Below are positions 21,801 through 34,970 of a stretch of 64,000 nt of DNA, in pieces (positions within the stretch are counted from its first letter, which is position 1; each line of letters opens with the position of its first letter). Position numbers and translations under genes: made by a program. The notes below the pieces were generated by a model, which was not told where the DNA came from, made no database searches, and saw only the letters and a list, made by a program, of their open reading frames with translations. The stretch comes from Litsea cubeba. Its lineage: Eukaryota; Streptophyta; Magnoliopsida; Laurales; Lauraceae. The stretch spans positions 108,801,366-108,865,365 of the forward strand of contig CM022944.1 in assembly GCA_012931725.1 (NCBI GenBank), read 5' to 3'.

Positions 21801-23985
21801 TATCGTAATAGTCATGGATTATCAGATCTCCGGAGTACCTTTTTGAGAATTTTTTTTTTTTTTTTTTTTTTTTTGGGTGCATTACAATCAATAGGGTTAC
21901 CCAGTGTTCCTGCAAATCGACTGGAGTCAATGGGTGAAATTGTGTTCTTAACTCTAATGTTGATGAATGAAACACTACAAATTTTTCTGGGTCCATCAAT
22001 TGATCATGCATAAATTTGTCGGCCAGTCTAACTTTTTTTGTAGGTGAGAATTTGGTTGACTAGGAGGTGCTTCCAAACCATTGTTCTCGTGATTGAATGG
22101 TCTTCATTTTTGGCACCCAGGTGGATCTTTGAGAGACCACTATATATTATATTTATTTATTTTGTTATTATTATTTTTCGCTAGTTAGGATAAGTGGTAC
22201 AGGTGTTATAATTTCACTCAGGAACCCAGATGATCCTTGGGCATGTGTGCAAAACTAAAGTGCCAAAATCACTCAACCATGTGTGTGTTTGCTTTAACCC
22301 CTGTATTATTTGCATGAGAGACTTGTTTGTTTGATTGTTGATAGGAGGGTCTAAGCACCGTTCTCACAGGTCTTAGTGTGATGTCCCTCGAGCAGATTAT
22401 TCTGCATATCTGTGTGCACGCATGAAATCTCTTTTATTCTAGATGGTTGCTCATAGGTGGTCCGTGCAAGAGATTATCTTGTTTTTCTGTTTCGAATGGT
22501 CATAGAGTAGATCATTGTGTGTGTGTGGGGTTTTCTTTTCATTTAAGATGGGCTGATCATAGGGCTGGGTTGTGCACAGATCTGTGTGATGAAATGTCAT
22601 TCAAGATGGTTTTCAAAAACCCAGTGTTCTGATGCCCAATATTGGTTCTTACAAGGGATCTACCGATCCAGTAAGGGGCAAGAAAACAGGTCCCATCTGA
22701 TTATTGTTATCTTTGATCTTTTGTGGTTGCTATTGACTATGCTTCATATGGGATGAATGTCTGATATGGTAATGCATTGGACTGGTGAATGTGATGGGTG
22801 GGAATGATTATGGGAAGTGCCTATATATATATATATATATATATGTGGAAACACGGTCTGCTTTATTTACTGAGGGACTTTACTTCCAAAGTCTGGACGC
22901 CAAGGTTAGAAAAATTCAGGATTCAGGTCAAACTGTGACTCAGGGAGTAAGTATTTTCAAATTTCTAATGTTCTTTTTTTCCATATTTATAATGAGTCTC
23001 CCCTGGATTTTACTTGGCACTGGTCCAAATGAGATAGATTTTAGCTGAGTCATGAGTTAAACCCAGCAGAACAACGGCCGAAACCAGGTCAGATCTTAGC
23101 CCATTAGTTGATGCCTTCCATGCACCCTTATTATTCTGTTGCAAAGGTTACTACACAAATTAATGTGGGAAAATATAATAGCCAGTATTTTTAATTTATC
23201 ATAATATATGTTTAGATATTTTCTTGTATGATCTTACCATGATAATGTTCTCAGATAAATTTGATTTATATTCAAAAGTGAATTTAGTCACGATGTTATC
23301 ATGGAATTAGATCAATATTTATGCTTCATTGAAACATGCAGTTATGTGTTGTTATATTTATTTTAATTATTTAAGAACATCTTGTTTTCAATCATTCTTT
23401 TCCAATATTCTCACAATAAAAGCTACAGAATCTTCATTGACCCACAGGCTTTATATTTGAAAAAAGAAGATTGGAAAAAGATACAAAAGGAGTAGCTATT
23501 TTGCCTAGTCCATTCATTTTAGGCCATAAAATGTAGGCTTACTCCATATACAAAACCCTCACACACGCACCGCCCTTCTTTTTTCGTCTTAAAAAGTTAC
23601 TGTTCTTTAATTTCTATGGTTGCTGTAACATAATGATCACATTAGATTTTGCAGAAATCACTTTGGAGGGACTGGTTCCTATATATGCCAACTCCACAGT
23701 GCATGGGTTGCATTCACCACTTCAAACTGCCCATGCACAAAACTTGCTTCCCTGAAAATCGATATTTGTGGCTTGGGATCTATAAACCTATACACGTACG
23801 TACCAAGAACAATCAAGTAAGTTAATTCAGGCAACATCTGTAACTGTTATGATTCTTATATAAATAAGAATCATAAGTTTATAACAACATAAGGTCAGTT
23901 GATCATAAACATATTACTTGCTGGCAAGGCCTTCTCTATTGCCACCATCGCCAATGGGTTATATGTACCGGACCACAACTGTCTG
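21801..23985. other. Intergenic DNA without recognisable gene
   Basis: Contains a T run (21848-21874), a TA microsatellite (22819-22843) and only short shadow frames. No domain, tRNA or complete transposon was recognised. Confidence 0.4.
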
Positions 23986-23990
23986 CTTTC

Positions 23991-24601
23991 TGTTATGACA
24001 GTGGACCACTACAAACTCCACATTGATATGATATTGTCCACTTTGGGCCTAAGCCCTCATGGATTTGTTCTTGGGTTATACCCAAAAGGCCTCATACCAA
24101 TGGAGTACTTAGTCCAACTTATATGCCCATGATCTTTCCCAATTCTAGCCGATGTGGGACTTTGGTTGCACATCCCCAACAATCCTCCCCTCAAACAAAG
24201 GACCATATCTCTTTGGATATTTTTACCGGGCCTCCCCTCAAACGATCATCCATCCGTCCGCTCCATCGAGAAGAGCCAACTCGAGAGCTTCACCACGGAT
24301 CCACCAATCGTGAGTACTGCGCTTTTCCTGCGCATCACTAGGCCCACCACCTTTTGTTTGGCAATCTGAGGATTCTCCGGGCTAAGTCTGGGCCTGGGCT
24401 CTGATACCACTTGTTGTGACAGTGGACCACTACAAACTCCACATTGATATGATATTGTCCACTTTGGGCCTGAGCCCTCATGGATTTGTTCTTGGGTTCT
24501 ACCCAAAGGCCTCATACCAATGGAGTACTTAGTCCAACTTATATGCCCATGATCTTTCCCAATTCTAGCCGATGTGGGACTTTGGTTGCACATCCCCAAC
24601 A
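23991..24601 (-). mobile_element. Complete TRIM retrotransposon (611 bp)
   Basis: Two direct LTRs, 23991-24181 (191 bp) and 24412-24601 (190 bp), start TGTTRTGACA and end CCCCAACA. They differ at only about four positions. On the minus strand, the primer-binding site TGGTATCAGAGCCC (24409-24396) lies two bases from the 5' LTR and matches the methionine-initiator tRNA 3' end. A purine tract, TTTGAGGGGAGGAT, abuts the 3' LTR (24182-24195). The 5-bp TSD CTTTC (23986-23990 and 24602-24606) is perfect. There is no coding capacity, so it depends on another element's proteins. Confidence 0.95.
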
Positions 24602-24606
24602 CTTTC

Positions 24607-25291
24607 CCGCTGTAAAACACGGTCCTAAAATTTCAATTAAAGACTGTCAAAACAAAATATCTATGCAACTTTCATTTTGCATTTGTGGTACCCCAATCAC
24701 AAGCAATTGAATAATGATCATGCAGTGATCTATGCTAGAGAGACTAATCAAGCCATAAAATGAAGGCCAAAGGCATGATGCTTGTAAGTCTTGAACTATT
24801 GAAGTGCGTATAAAAGTTATTTATTTTTTGTCAAACAATTGGTAAATAATGTAGAAAAAATTAATGATATTAGAAATGAGACATTTTGTCCTGGGGATGT
24901 CCACAAATGGAGTAGTGAGTGATATTCAATGTCGGCCTTCAATGCAATGGGCCCCCTCTATTGCTCAGAAAATTGTGCCTCTTAGAGAAACTAGTTGTCA
25001 ATGTTTCTAAATTAACATGGCACTTTTGGAATGGAAACCACTGCAGAGGACTAACCTAATGAAAATTTGAGCCACTAAAAGAAACGCCTGCTTCATGGGT
25101 TGTCCTTAAATATGAGAATCTGTATGTGGACATCTCCATATGAACAGTCATGCATTTTGAGCGCTTAAGATTTTCATTATGTAGGTCCCATTGTGAGTTC
25201 CACTCCTTCCACTCATTGTTCCCGTGGGTAAGTTCAAGTCATTGAGCATAAGGGAATCTGGACTGAATTGGTCGAGTTTCATTTCGTATCA
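24607..25291. other. Intergenic DNA, nothing recognised
   Basis: AT-rich. No long frame and no repeat pair detected by eye. Confidence 0.4.
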
Positions 25292-25299
25292 TCAGATCA

Positions 25300-26005
25300 T
25301 GGGCGGATATAGGCCCACCCAAGCTTTTAGCCAAAAATAAAAAATAAAAATATATATAGTATTACAACTTACCAAGTGGTACTTTGTCTGTTTGATGAAC
25401 AGTAAAGTAATCGATCATGTACTCATAGTTGCTAAATCACAACCTAACCTACAGCCTTTGATAGATTTCACCCTCTAACTAAGTCACATTCAGTATAAAT
25501 CTTGCTAGTGTTCAACTAGTCATATCAGAAAATGCTTACATATCGTAAATGAATTCCATATCGTAGTTTACAAAAGAACAAAAAAGTCTACTTGGACAAA
25601 CTTTTTGGCCAGAATCTTGGACAAACCTTATGATATCCCCTTGAATATTGTGATATCCCTTGAATATTATCCGGATATTCAAGGGGATATCATAGGGTTT
25701 GTCTAAGATTTTGGCCAAAAAGTTTGTCCATGTAGCACTACTGACAAAAGAATGTGTGTCACCGAATTACGAAAAGCACGACTAAATTCAAATTTTAAAG
25801 CTAGAATATAACGACATGTACGTAACATGTTGGTATACATATATATCATAATGTAATGTGACATTGTCGTATGAATTGCCGGTGGCACTGGGTTATGCAT
25901 TCCAAATTTTAAAAATTGTAAAAAATATATTTTTTTTAATATACGTAGTGCAGCCCCCCCCCCCCCCCCCCCCCCCAACAATTGAATTCCTGGATCCGCC
26001 CCTGA
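25300..26005. mobile_element. hAT-like element (706 bp) with GGGCGGA ends
   Basis: The 8-bp duplication tcagatca (25292-25299 and 26006-26013) is perfect. The ends read tgggcggatatagg and, inverted, tcaggggcggatccagg. It carries a long C tract (25953-25976) and a nested foldback element at 25579-25743. It belongs with 29084-29312 and 48962-50074 by its ends. No transposase. Confidence 0.75.
25579..25743. mobile_element. Foldback Mutator-like MITE (165 bp)
   Basis: Two arms of about 62 bp (from 25588 and ending at 25735) are inverted copies with about five mismatches around a very short loop. The 9-bp duplication acaaaagaa lies at 25570-25578 and 25744-25752. A 9-bp TSD and long inverted arms indicate a Mutator-like MITE. 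Its transcript would form a long hairpin. Confidence 0.85.
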
Positions 26006-26013
26006 TCAGATCA

Positions 26014-27070
26014 CTTTATTTTAGATGGAGTGAAAAAGGGAAAATTATCTATCTATTCTTAGCTTATAATGGCCTATATTTGTTCACCTAATATATGTGT
26101 TGACCTTATCAATGTCTCTTATTGGTCGTTTCATCACAAATTCTGCCTCCCAGTTTTTCTTTCAGAATTTTTTTTTTAATATCAACCAATAACTCATAAT
26201 TTTCTGGGGATTCTAAAAATGTAAAATTAATATATGATATCGAAATCTGTGTATGGTTTTGCCATGCAAGAACCATGAATTAATACACTCAGCAGGCTGT
26301 TCAGGCACACCCATTTTAGGTATTAATTGGATATATGCCCAGCCAGCCAAATGAGCCAATCTTGCAGTTACATCTCTCCTCATACCCATCCAAACGTTAC
26401 AGACGTCCAGCCATCCAGCATTTACTAGTTGACTGACTTATCTGAATAAAATTTCCCCATGATTAGCCTCTGTTTAAGCTAGCCTTTTGAATTAAGAAAG
26501 TGTTCATTATTTAAAGAATGAAGAATGGATTTTTGATTTCTTTGGAATTATACAACAGTAAAGAAAGAAAGAAGTCTGATCGATCCTACTAGAAAAGATC
26601 ATCTTTCCCGTCTTTTCTTATTTTTTTTTTCTTTCATTTTTGTGATATCAATTGATACAATACTAAGATCGTATCAAATACAACTGTGATGCTTTTTTTG
26701 GAAGCATCATTTCATAGTTAGGAGATTATTTATGTAAAATCTTCACATATCTCAAAAATTATAAATACTTAAAATTTTAGGTATAATGGTAAAAACTTGA
26801 AATTAATCCATGGGGGTCACAAAAAAATAAAAGATAACCAAAGAATTTGATACCACCACATATCCGATAATTCCCCCCCCCCCCAAACTAATTTTTTTTA
26901 ATATAAAATGACCTCATTTAGCCACCATTTTATACCACTTAATTTATGCATAAAATAAAATGTGGCTAACATTCCTCCATTTTATATATGTGACCCTGCC
27001 AAATTTCTCTTTTCTACACAATGGCTCCCTCAAGGAAGAATTCCTGAGTCCGCCCTACTACTCTTATTTG
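26014..27070. other. Intergenic DNA, nothing recognised
   Basis: AT-rich, with a short C run at 26874-26884. The word 'gtccgccctac' near 27047 may be a remnant end of the GGCGGA family. Confidence 0.35.
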
Positions 27071-27230
27071 ACTCAACTAAGTAACATCATATATCTATTA
27101 GTGTGTACATGCAATAGTAATTTTTCTTAAAATCTTACATAAATTTGACAACTCAACTAAGTAACATCATATATCTATTAGTGTGTACATGCAATAGTAA
27201 TTTTTCTTAAAATCTTACATAAATTTGACA
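27071..27230. repeat. Perfect 80-bp tandem duplication
   Basis: 27071-27150 is repeated exactly at 27151-27230. Non-coding. Confidence 0.92.
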
Positions 27231-27423
27231 TATTGGCTGGCTCCCAGACTTTTATTTCCATTGTGACCCACCTCAAGGAAAATGTTCTACTCCCACCTTT
27301 CTATACATGCTGGCTCGATGTTTTCTTTAATAGAAGTGATGTGAACGTTTGAAATCAATACTTATATATGAAATATATGGTTAATATGTACTAGAATCAA
27401 CCAACCGGTTCCTTGCCGGTTTG

Positions 27424-27687
27424 GGGGCTTTACTTGTAGAGTTGAGTGAAGGTTATTTTGAAGAAATAATAAAATATGAATAGGTTATGATGACATTTTA
27501 TTTTTAATGGTTTATGATGGAATCTTTTGACTTTTTGATAAGTGGAAATTTTTTTTGTTTTTTAGTGGTTACTTTTTAACTTTTTTGAAAAAAATATGGT
27601 GGAAAATTGGAGAAAAATGCTTTTTGATTTTTTGACTTTTTTGTAAAATGGGATTTTACTTGACTTTAACTCTACAAGTAAAGCCCA
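27424..27687. mobile_element. MITE (264 bp), family copy 1
   Basis: The ends gggctttacttgtagagtt match as inverted repeats. The interior has 'ttttgactttttgataag' and 'cttgactttaactc' phrases that recur at 28172-28490 (inverted) and 50275-50550. TSD not resolved. Confidence 0.7.
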
Positions 27688-28171
27688 GGTCTCCAATAAC
27701 CTATTACACCAGATACTTACGTCTATGTATGTTTTGATGCCTGTGCTTTTTATGACTTGGTGAGTCGGTAGGACATGGAAGATGACTTTGAACTGTCGCT
27801 CACTTCTTAACCACAAATGTACAAGGTCTGAAAGCAGCAAAGCAAAAGTCCATGACTCTCTCTCTCTCTCCCAAGTACACCGCACAGCACTTGGCGTTTT
27901 CTGATTCTTTCCCTTGTGGCTTATTGTAATCATGAAATGGGCTTTTGGTAGTGTGGATGGATGATGTCACTGTACAAACCTAACACTGATCTGAATCTGA
28001 TGGCTCTTTGCATGATATTATTCCTTGTTGTTTCAGGCAGCAGCTTTTTCTGAGACAGGAATCACGGATTCAGATGTGAGAGGGTGTCATGATCAAGTAG
28101 ATTGTTGGATCAAGGAAGGACACGGCATCATAATTGGATCAATAATGCATGACTTCTTTTAAGGGTGTTTT

Positions 28172-28490
28172 TGGTAATTAATTAGTTACGTTAAAAAGTA
28201 GATTAAATCCAGACAAGAAATGACAAAGGGGTCATATCAAAAGTACATAATTTTAAAATTTCATAAAATTTTTCAAAAAAAATAAAAATAAAAAAAAAAG
28301 TCATTTCTCCATTAAAAGAAAAAAAAAAACATCTACTTTTTTTATACAAAAAGTCAAAAAAATTCTATACGAAACAACTAAAAATAAAACACCATCATAA
28401 CCCCTTATATTTTGTTTTCTCTTGATTTGATGCCTCACCTCACCATACTTCAATTCACCATACATTCAAACATGCCCCTAGTTCTTTTCT
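28172..28490 (-). mobile_element. Decayed relative of the 27424 MITE, reverse orientation
   Basis: On the minus strand the order ggttatgatggtgttttatt, then tttttttgactttttgta, then ttttaatgg follows copy 1. The ends are too diverged to fix precisely. Confidence 0.5.
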
Positions 28491-29083
28491 ACTGTTGGAT
28501 TAATCATTTGAGGCTTATCAACCATTGATTGATGCTCTATGCCATTTTTCAGTTGGTCGACGGATGATATATGCATTATTTCTTTTGTTGATTAACCGTT
28601 AAATTGGTCTTGTTTGAGAGACGTCCACTAAAACTTAATTAATTCGGAAGATTTCACCATGTAAGAACAGTATGGGCCTTTAACTTGTAAGTCATTTCAC
28701 ATCTTTGATTAAAACAACATTTATGATAGTTTTAGGGTAATCTTAAAGTAGGGAAAATCTTAAATCTCTAAAAAACTTAAGAGCCTGTTCTATATTTCCA
28801 ATATTTATTGAATTTTTTTTTTATATTGGGCCAAAATCTAGCCCCTAGTTTGAGATTCTCTTCCTAGTCAATTTGAGCAGTCCACTTGATGACTTACATC
28901 ACACTCCATCATTATGCTGCTTGAAGGGGTATTTACTTGGAAATTATTTGAGAATCATGTATTTACGCCAGAATGCCTCATATTCTTAATGTTTTATCAA
29001 AGGGTTTCATATGGCCATGTAGATGATCAATTGATCAAAATGCATGGGTTGCCATATTTGGGAGGAGCGCGATAGGTCTGGGT

Positions 29084-29312
29084 AGGGGCGGGCTCATGAA
29101 TTTTTTCTTGGGGGGCCACTGTATATAAATAAAATCTTGAGAGGGCCACACATAAAAAAGTACATATGATTTCCAAAATATATAGGGTTTTTTGAAAATT
29201 TTGGAGGGGCCATATGTAAAAAACCATAGACTTTCCTAAAATATAAGGTTTTTTTTTTTTGAAATTTTGGAGGGGCCATGGCCCCTGCCAACCCCTCCCT
29301 GGTTCCGCCACT
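29084..29312. mobile_element. Short hAT-like element (229 bp), GGCGG ends
   Basis: The flanking 8-mers gtctgggt (29076-29083) and atctgggt (29313-29320) match at 7 of 8. The ends aggggcgggctcatg and, inverted, agtggcggaaccagg match the GGCGGA family. The interior holds two to three degenerate copies of a unit of about 60 bp (ttttggaggggcca). Confidence 0.7.
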
Positions 29313-29320
29313 ATCTGGGT

Positions 29321-31897
29321 TTAACTTGGCCTCAACCACCTCTTATTAAGCCAGCAGGTTTGGCAGTGAGTCATAAATATAGATTTTTAAATTTTGATCA
29401 GACTTGAATTTAGGGCAGGTTCAGGTTTCGACTGTGGCTAACCCACTTCGCTGTGTTTTTCTTTCATTTATATATTATTACTCATGACTTTTATAAGTGG
29501 TGTGTAGCAATATTCTTTTGCAGGTCACAGGGTTCAAACATACAAGGCCTTTTTATTAAAAACTAAACTTTTTTGAACTAAAACAAATTAACCAATATTA
29601 AAGAGTACTCATACTTATCACCAGATGGGTTTGGTGTCACAGGCCCTAAATCCGTCATGGGTTGGGTCAGATATAGGGTAGATGGTGTGTAAATTGGGTC
29701 AAGTACAAGTTCAACTAAACTTTAACCCAACCTTATCCATTGAACATCTCTAAGGGCTCATTTCTTTTCTAGAATTCATGTCTGGTGGTTGTCTAGAAAT
29801 TTCAAATGCTGGTATTTAAAATGATGCTAAACTCGGAAATTCTAAATTCCTTGTTTCATTCATGACCTGCATTCCTGTCTGAGAATTTTGAATTCCCTAT
29901 CTCCATATATTCCTTATTTCATAACTAGAAGAATTTCTAACTTGGAATTCTTGTCATGTATTATTTATATACAATATACAAATTCAACTTTAAAGTGCCC
30001 ACCACTGTCTATACAGTTATAGGTTTTTCATCCCCTTCCATTCCATACAAATCCTAAAAAAAAAATAAAAATGACAAGCTTCTTCCAACTCTACCTGCTT
30101 CATGCAATTTTAAAGAAAGTTTATTATAGAACCACCCTATTAGATAAAGTCCTGGAAAAGTGTCAGTGGCTTCTAAATCTTTATCTTTGACCCTCAACCC
30201 CTCACCTCTTTAGAGCTCATTCATTTGCATTAAATTGAGTTCCGGTGAATTCTTAAATATGCATTCCTATTATAATGGCTGAGCTGAAATTGAAAAAATA
30301 AAAGTGAAGACCCACAAATGGCAATAAAACAATATTACCTTTTGATGAAAAATGACTACCAATCTTAAAAAAAAATAAATGATTATGACCAATCTAATAC
30401 CCTAGTAAATCAAATATTAGAAATGCCAGGACCCATTACATCTCCACCTTATATAATTTACCTCTCACTCACCTCTCTAATATTCATTTTTCCTTTCCGC
30501 ATAAAAAAGAGAGAACTTCATCAATGACAATGATCATAAACAGAAAATGCAAAACAGACACTGATCATTTGCATGCTTTCCATAACCCAAAAAGGGCATC
30601 CCTAAAGGGGTGTTCGAGACATGTATGAGGTGGCAGTTACAACTGTAAGAATAGTTTTGTGGTGTCAAGTCCAGATTTTTCCATCGAAGTTGGTTTATAC
30701 CTGGGTCCACTTTGAGCGTAATGACAGATAGCCAAGATGGAGACCTGTGGTGTATGTTGTTCTGTTTTGTGCTCATTAGTCAGACAAGGAAGTAAATGAA
30801 CAACGAATTAGAACTTTGAACATGAGTCAAACGGGTTAAAAATTGCAGATATAAGATCAAATATGTTAAAGAGTGCAAGTTTATTGGGATAGTGGAAAGG
30901 GTGAGATCTAAATAATTGAAAATAAACTAGTACTATAGGTGCATCAATAGTACTTACAGTGACAAACAAACCATACCATGCCATGACATATCATTGTTTT
31001 AGTAATCTCCCCTGAAATGCATACCCAAGGAGCCTATTTATAGGCTAATAAAGGTGCCTTTGCCGTGTGGGAATGGTTGGAGCAGTTTAGAATTCAAAAT
31101 GGCAGTTTCTGAAGCTAATCAGCTACTTCAGTGATACTGTGTAATTGGCTACTAGCACAAAAATCCGTGCTAATCACGAGTATGCATGAAGAAGTAGGAC
31201 TCTATATATGTTAAAAATGTAGAAAATGAAAGTCCATAAGTGGGGGGAGTATATTAGTGGAAAGTGGAAGGAGAGTTTGTTAGCAGTTGTAAATACTGAA
31301 AGTAACTTTCAGTCAAAATAGAAATTACAGCTTAATATATTATAATTGCATTGTTACTAATCGGTTATTGTAAGGCATGCAGTAACTGAATTTTGGTCAT
31401 TTCTTAGTCTGTTTGATCCCTGTTTCTACTGAAACTCTGTAGAAACCTTCTCGAGTATATCTGACTGTAGGGGAGTCTTTTCACCATGTTTTGGGTCTCC
31501 AAAGTTGACCAAAATTGATTTGATCACGCTAATCGACTAGTGGCCTAGTCCTTAGAGTTTGAAACTTCAGTTTTTTACTCTAATGATCACTGATTGTCTT
31601 GAAACTTCAGAGCCTTGTCTTCAAATATGAAAGACTTCATTTGGCCTTCATTTAGAAAGGCTAGGAGTCTTGAACTTGATTTTTGATCCAGTATCTTCTT
31701 GAAGCTGAACTTTGATGGATCATACACAAATCCTAAACAACATGAGGAGTTGGGGTATAATTCGCGATCATAAAAGCGTACTACTGGGTGTTTACTCTGG
31801 TAGTCTTGAAAATGGTAGTCCTAATCAAGCAAAACTAAAATTAACTGGTCAACAAACTTAATCTAATGAACATATTTTTTTTTTCTTTTTTTTTTTT

Positions 31898-31939
<42 letters not shown>

Positions 31940-32819
31940 GTCCAATTACAGGCTATTCAACATTTACAGGCTCACCATTTGCATTGGCAGTCCAGTGAGG
32001 ATGATGGATGAATTTTGACCACGGTTTATTTGTTCTGGTTGTTTTTCCTTTCTTTCTATTCTTTTCTTCTACTTTTGTAACTATTTTTGTGTGCTCTTCT
32101 TTCTGTACTCTCACTTTCATATCAACAAAATTCCACTTCATAGCCAGAAAAAACAAAGGATGTAATTGGAAGCAATGTGTCTGTTCTTGATCAGAAGGCC
32201 TGACCTGACCGCTATTGGGTTGGATTTGGGCCCACATTAAGGCCTGTTAAGAAGTGGGTTTGGCTTTGGATTTGAACTAATGAATCCTTAAAACTTTGTT
32301 TCAAATCTCTCGGATGAATGGGTGTTTGGTGTTCTCTGTGCATCATCAAAAGGGAAAAATATTCACAAGAAGATGCATTGTCCATCAGGAGTCAAATGAG
32401 AATTTATAGTTAGTTGTTGTTGAATGAGTAAATGAGTACATCCAATAATTTTAGATGTATTTGGAATTCTTTTACAAATTTTTCAAAACCCATAAAGATT
32501 TAAGATAAGAAATCTTACCTCCCAACTATTTAGCCACATAAAGAAGATGAACGGTTTGGACATGAATTAGAGACCCACACAAGTCCAAGAAATTAGGTCT
32601 TATGGTTCGGACTTTTCATAAGTTTCTCGAAATCTATGAAGAATTACGATAAAAAGTTTAATATCATAGCTATTTTTGCCATATAAAGAGAAAGATCGGT
32701 TTGGATTTTGAATTAGGGGCCATCGAAATAAAAGGAATAAAGCTTTTTGATGGCCCCTAATTTATAATTAATATCCTCTATGCTTAATTTTCGTCAGTCA
32801 ATTCAACATTTGTGGATCA
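29321..32819. other. Intergenic DNA with a T/G homopolymer block
   Basis: No gene recognised. A T-rich run followed by about 30 G (31870-31938) is low-complexity and a likely assembly trouble spot. A TATA-like 'ctataaatagg' on the minus strand near 31030 might belong to a decayed LTR, which I cannot delimit. Confidence 0.4.
32711..32762. repeat. Perfect 14-bp-stem hairpin
   Basis: aattaggggccatc and its exact complement are separated by 24 bases. Small foldback structure, origin unknown. Confidence 0.7.
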
Positions 32820-33045
32820 CCCCCACCTACATTTTCCACGTTAGAAGAGGAGATTATAAAGTCACTTCAGCCAACATAGCCAGAAACATCCTACCCCACT
32901 TCCTCATCTTAAATGACTTTACTGTGTTTAATTGAATCTCCCAAAAATGGATTAGTGGGAGAGTTGAAATATCAACCTCAGTCTGTAGCTTTGAATTAAC
33001 AATCATAACAGAAACCCACCAGTCAAATGACTAGTTGGTTGGATC
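32820..33045. repeat. Non-coding block repeated at 36411-36665
   Basis: In the same order as the other copy: cccacctacattt, then gagtcact/aagtcactt with agccaacat, then taccccacttc, then taacagaaaccc, then ggttgga. The copies are collinear over about 230 bp with many indels. It may be a dispersed element or an old segmental duplication. Confidence 0.7.
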
Positions 33046-33458
33046 ACTTCTCACTATGTCCTCTCCTTTTCTACACAACCCCGGGCCGAATATTTGTTCA
33101 TCATATTTGTTATTATGGTTACTTTTTATATGGTCAATCTTACTATAGGTCAACTTCCGTCGGAGTAAAATTTAAAGAGCACTTATATTGGTGAGGATTT
33201 TCATTTTAAATAGCTTGGATTTTTACGAGTTAGGCCCCACCTTGGAGTTTTCCTCTTTCAATTCTGGAGTTCTTTTTAAGTCCGAGACTCAGAGATTCTG
33301 TACTTTCAGGGAATCCCCATCATGAAAGGGCCTCCACTCAATGCTAGGATCTTTACATGAATGAGATTCAGGACCTATAATTCTCTCTTTTATCAATATT
33401 TAATAGATCGTGAACCAGTAATTTGAAGTAGACTTTTCTCGATGATGATATATGTTGA

Positions 33459-33587
33459 TGTTGGGAAGTCCCACATCCAACGTCGCCCAAGTCCTAAGTT
33501 GGACAGGGCTTCAAATATCAATTTGGACTTCCCTCAAATAAGTTTAAGCTATTTGGTTAGTATATGGTTTCTTAGCTTGTATCAACA
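33459..33587. mobile_element. Possible small LTR (129 bp)
   Basis: It starts TGTTGGGAAGTCCCACATCC, a start common in small plant LTR/TRIM elements, and ends ATCAACA. A 4-bp ttga occurs on both sides. No second LTR or primer-binding site was found. Confidence 0.4.
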
Positions 33588-33944
33588 TTGAATCAAGATT
33601 TTCCTTGGAATGTTTCGGAGAAAATAAAAAAAAAACTTTATATGACAAAAAAAAAAGGTAAAGAAAATAAATGTAAACTGCTTTGAAATTTTTATTTTAG
33701 ATTTTTTCACATGCAAGATGATTTAATAAACTTGTTGCAATGTCTTTAACTTTGTCTATATTTTAGAAACATCATGATATAATTAAGAGATATTGTTCCT
33801 TTTAATCCTAAGTCCAAATAAAATGGAAGGATTGCATCGTATCAACACTTGGACAAAGAACGAGAAATTGTCATATTTCAATGTAGGCTTTGCATATTTT
33901 GTTATGGAGTCGAATTGTAAATGAGTATAAATGATTTAAAATGT

Positions 33945-34230
33945 TAAAATGGCTGTATGACAAAATTAGTAAAAATAAAACAGCATTCAGGAGTTACACC
34001 AATAAATGATAAATTAAGAGAAATTCGTTTAGAATGATTTAGATTTGTCCAAACATTACCATGAAAAATGGACAGCCAAAAAAGACATGGACGCAAGTAG
34101 TAAAGATGAATATGAATATGCGCAACCCATCCGAGGACATAGCTTAGGACAAATCGAAATGAAAAAGTATATTTCATGTAGCCAACCTCAATATATTTAT
34201 AATAAGACTTTGGTGGTGATGATGATGACC
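33945..34230 (+). pseudogene. Decayed RTE LINE 3' coding fragment
   Basis: Reads GVTPINDKLREIRLE*FRFVQ, the RTE C-terminal signature (compare IGxAPIxDKMRExRLRWFGHVQ), with an internal stop and frameshifts. Confidence 0.7.
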
Positions 34231-34927
34231 CGAACTCCTTCATCCGAGCCAAAGTTGAACTTTATGTTATTTTTCATTTTTTATGAAAAGGACCCAAGTA
34301 AGTCGAGATTGAGATATCAATTAATTTCCAATGGTGGCCAACAATTCCATGACCAAACATAATGTAGTCAACCTCATCGATTCTAAACTTTAGGGGATAA
34401 ACTAACAAAAAATTTCTAGTGGGGCCTAAGACAAAGATTCTTCTTTTCATCTTTTAAGTTGTGATACAAAACCCAAACATGGGTCCAATGGCCTGATATT
34501 AATGAAACCTACAATATCATTCTCACGGAAAAGAAGCAGCTCATGGACCCATCTTTTTCATATATACTAACATGCTCATTAATAGCGATTAGCTTAATCT
34601 ATCACTAATCTTCATAAGCAGGCAGCTTAATAAGCCAAATAATGTAACAAACCAACATTGAGTTTGCTTTATTTTTTGTTCTAAATTGCTAATTGCCTGT
34701 CTATGGCCACCAATGTTGCAAATTTAGTTATTGGGGCAAATCTATGGGAGAAAAGACCCATATAATTTCACTGGTTTTTATCAGGAGAACATGGAAAAAA
34801 TTATTAAAAATAAAATAATTCTTAATAATATTAAAATTGATATCTATGCTATTATTTTCTTACCTTGTTTTTATTGTGATATTATCACAATAAATTTATT
34901 ATATCTTTTATCTAGGGTTAGAATCAT

Positions 34928-34970
<43 letters not shown>

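Noticed and set aside
31870..31938. T/G homopolymer block as a structural chromosome feature
   Set aside because: Pure homopolymers of this kind are simple repeats and error-prone; no telomere-type or satellite period is present.
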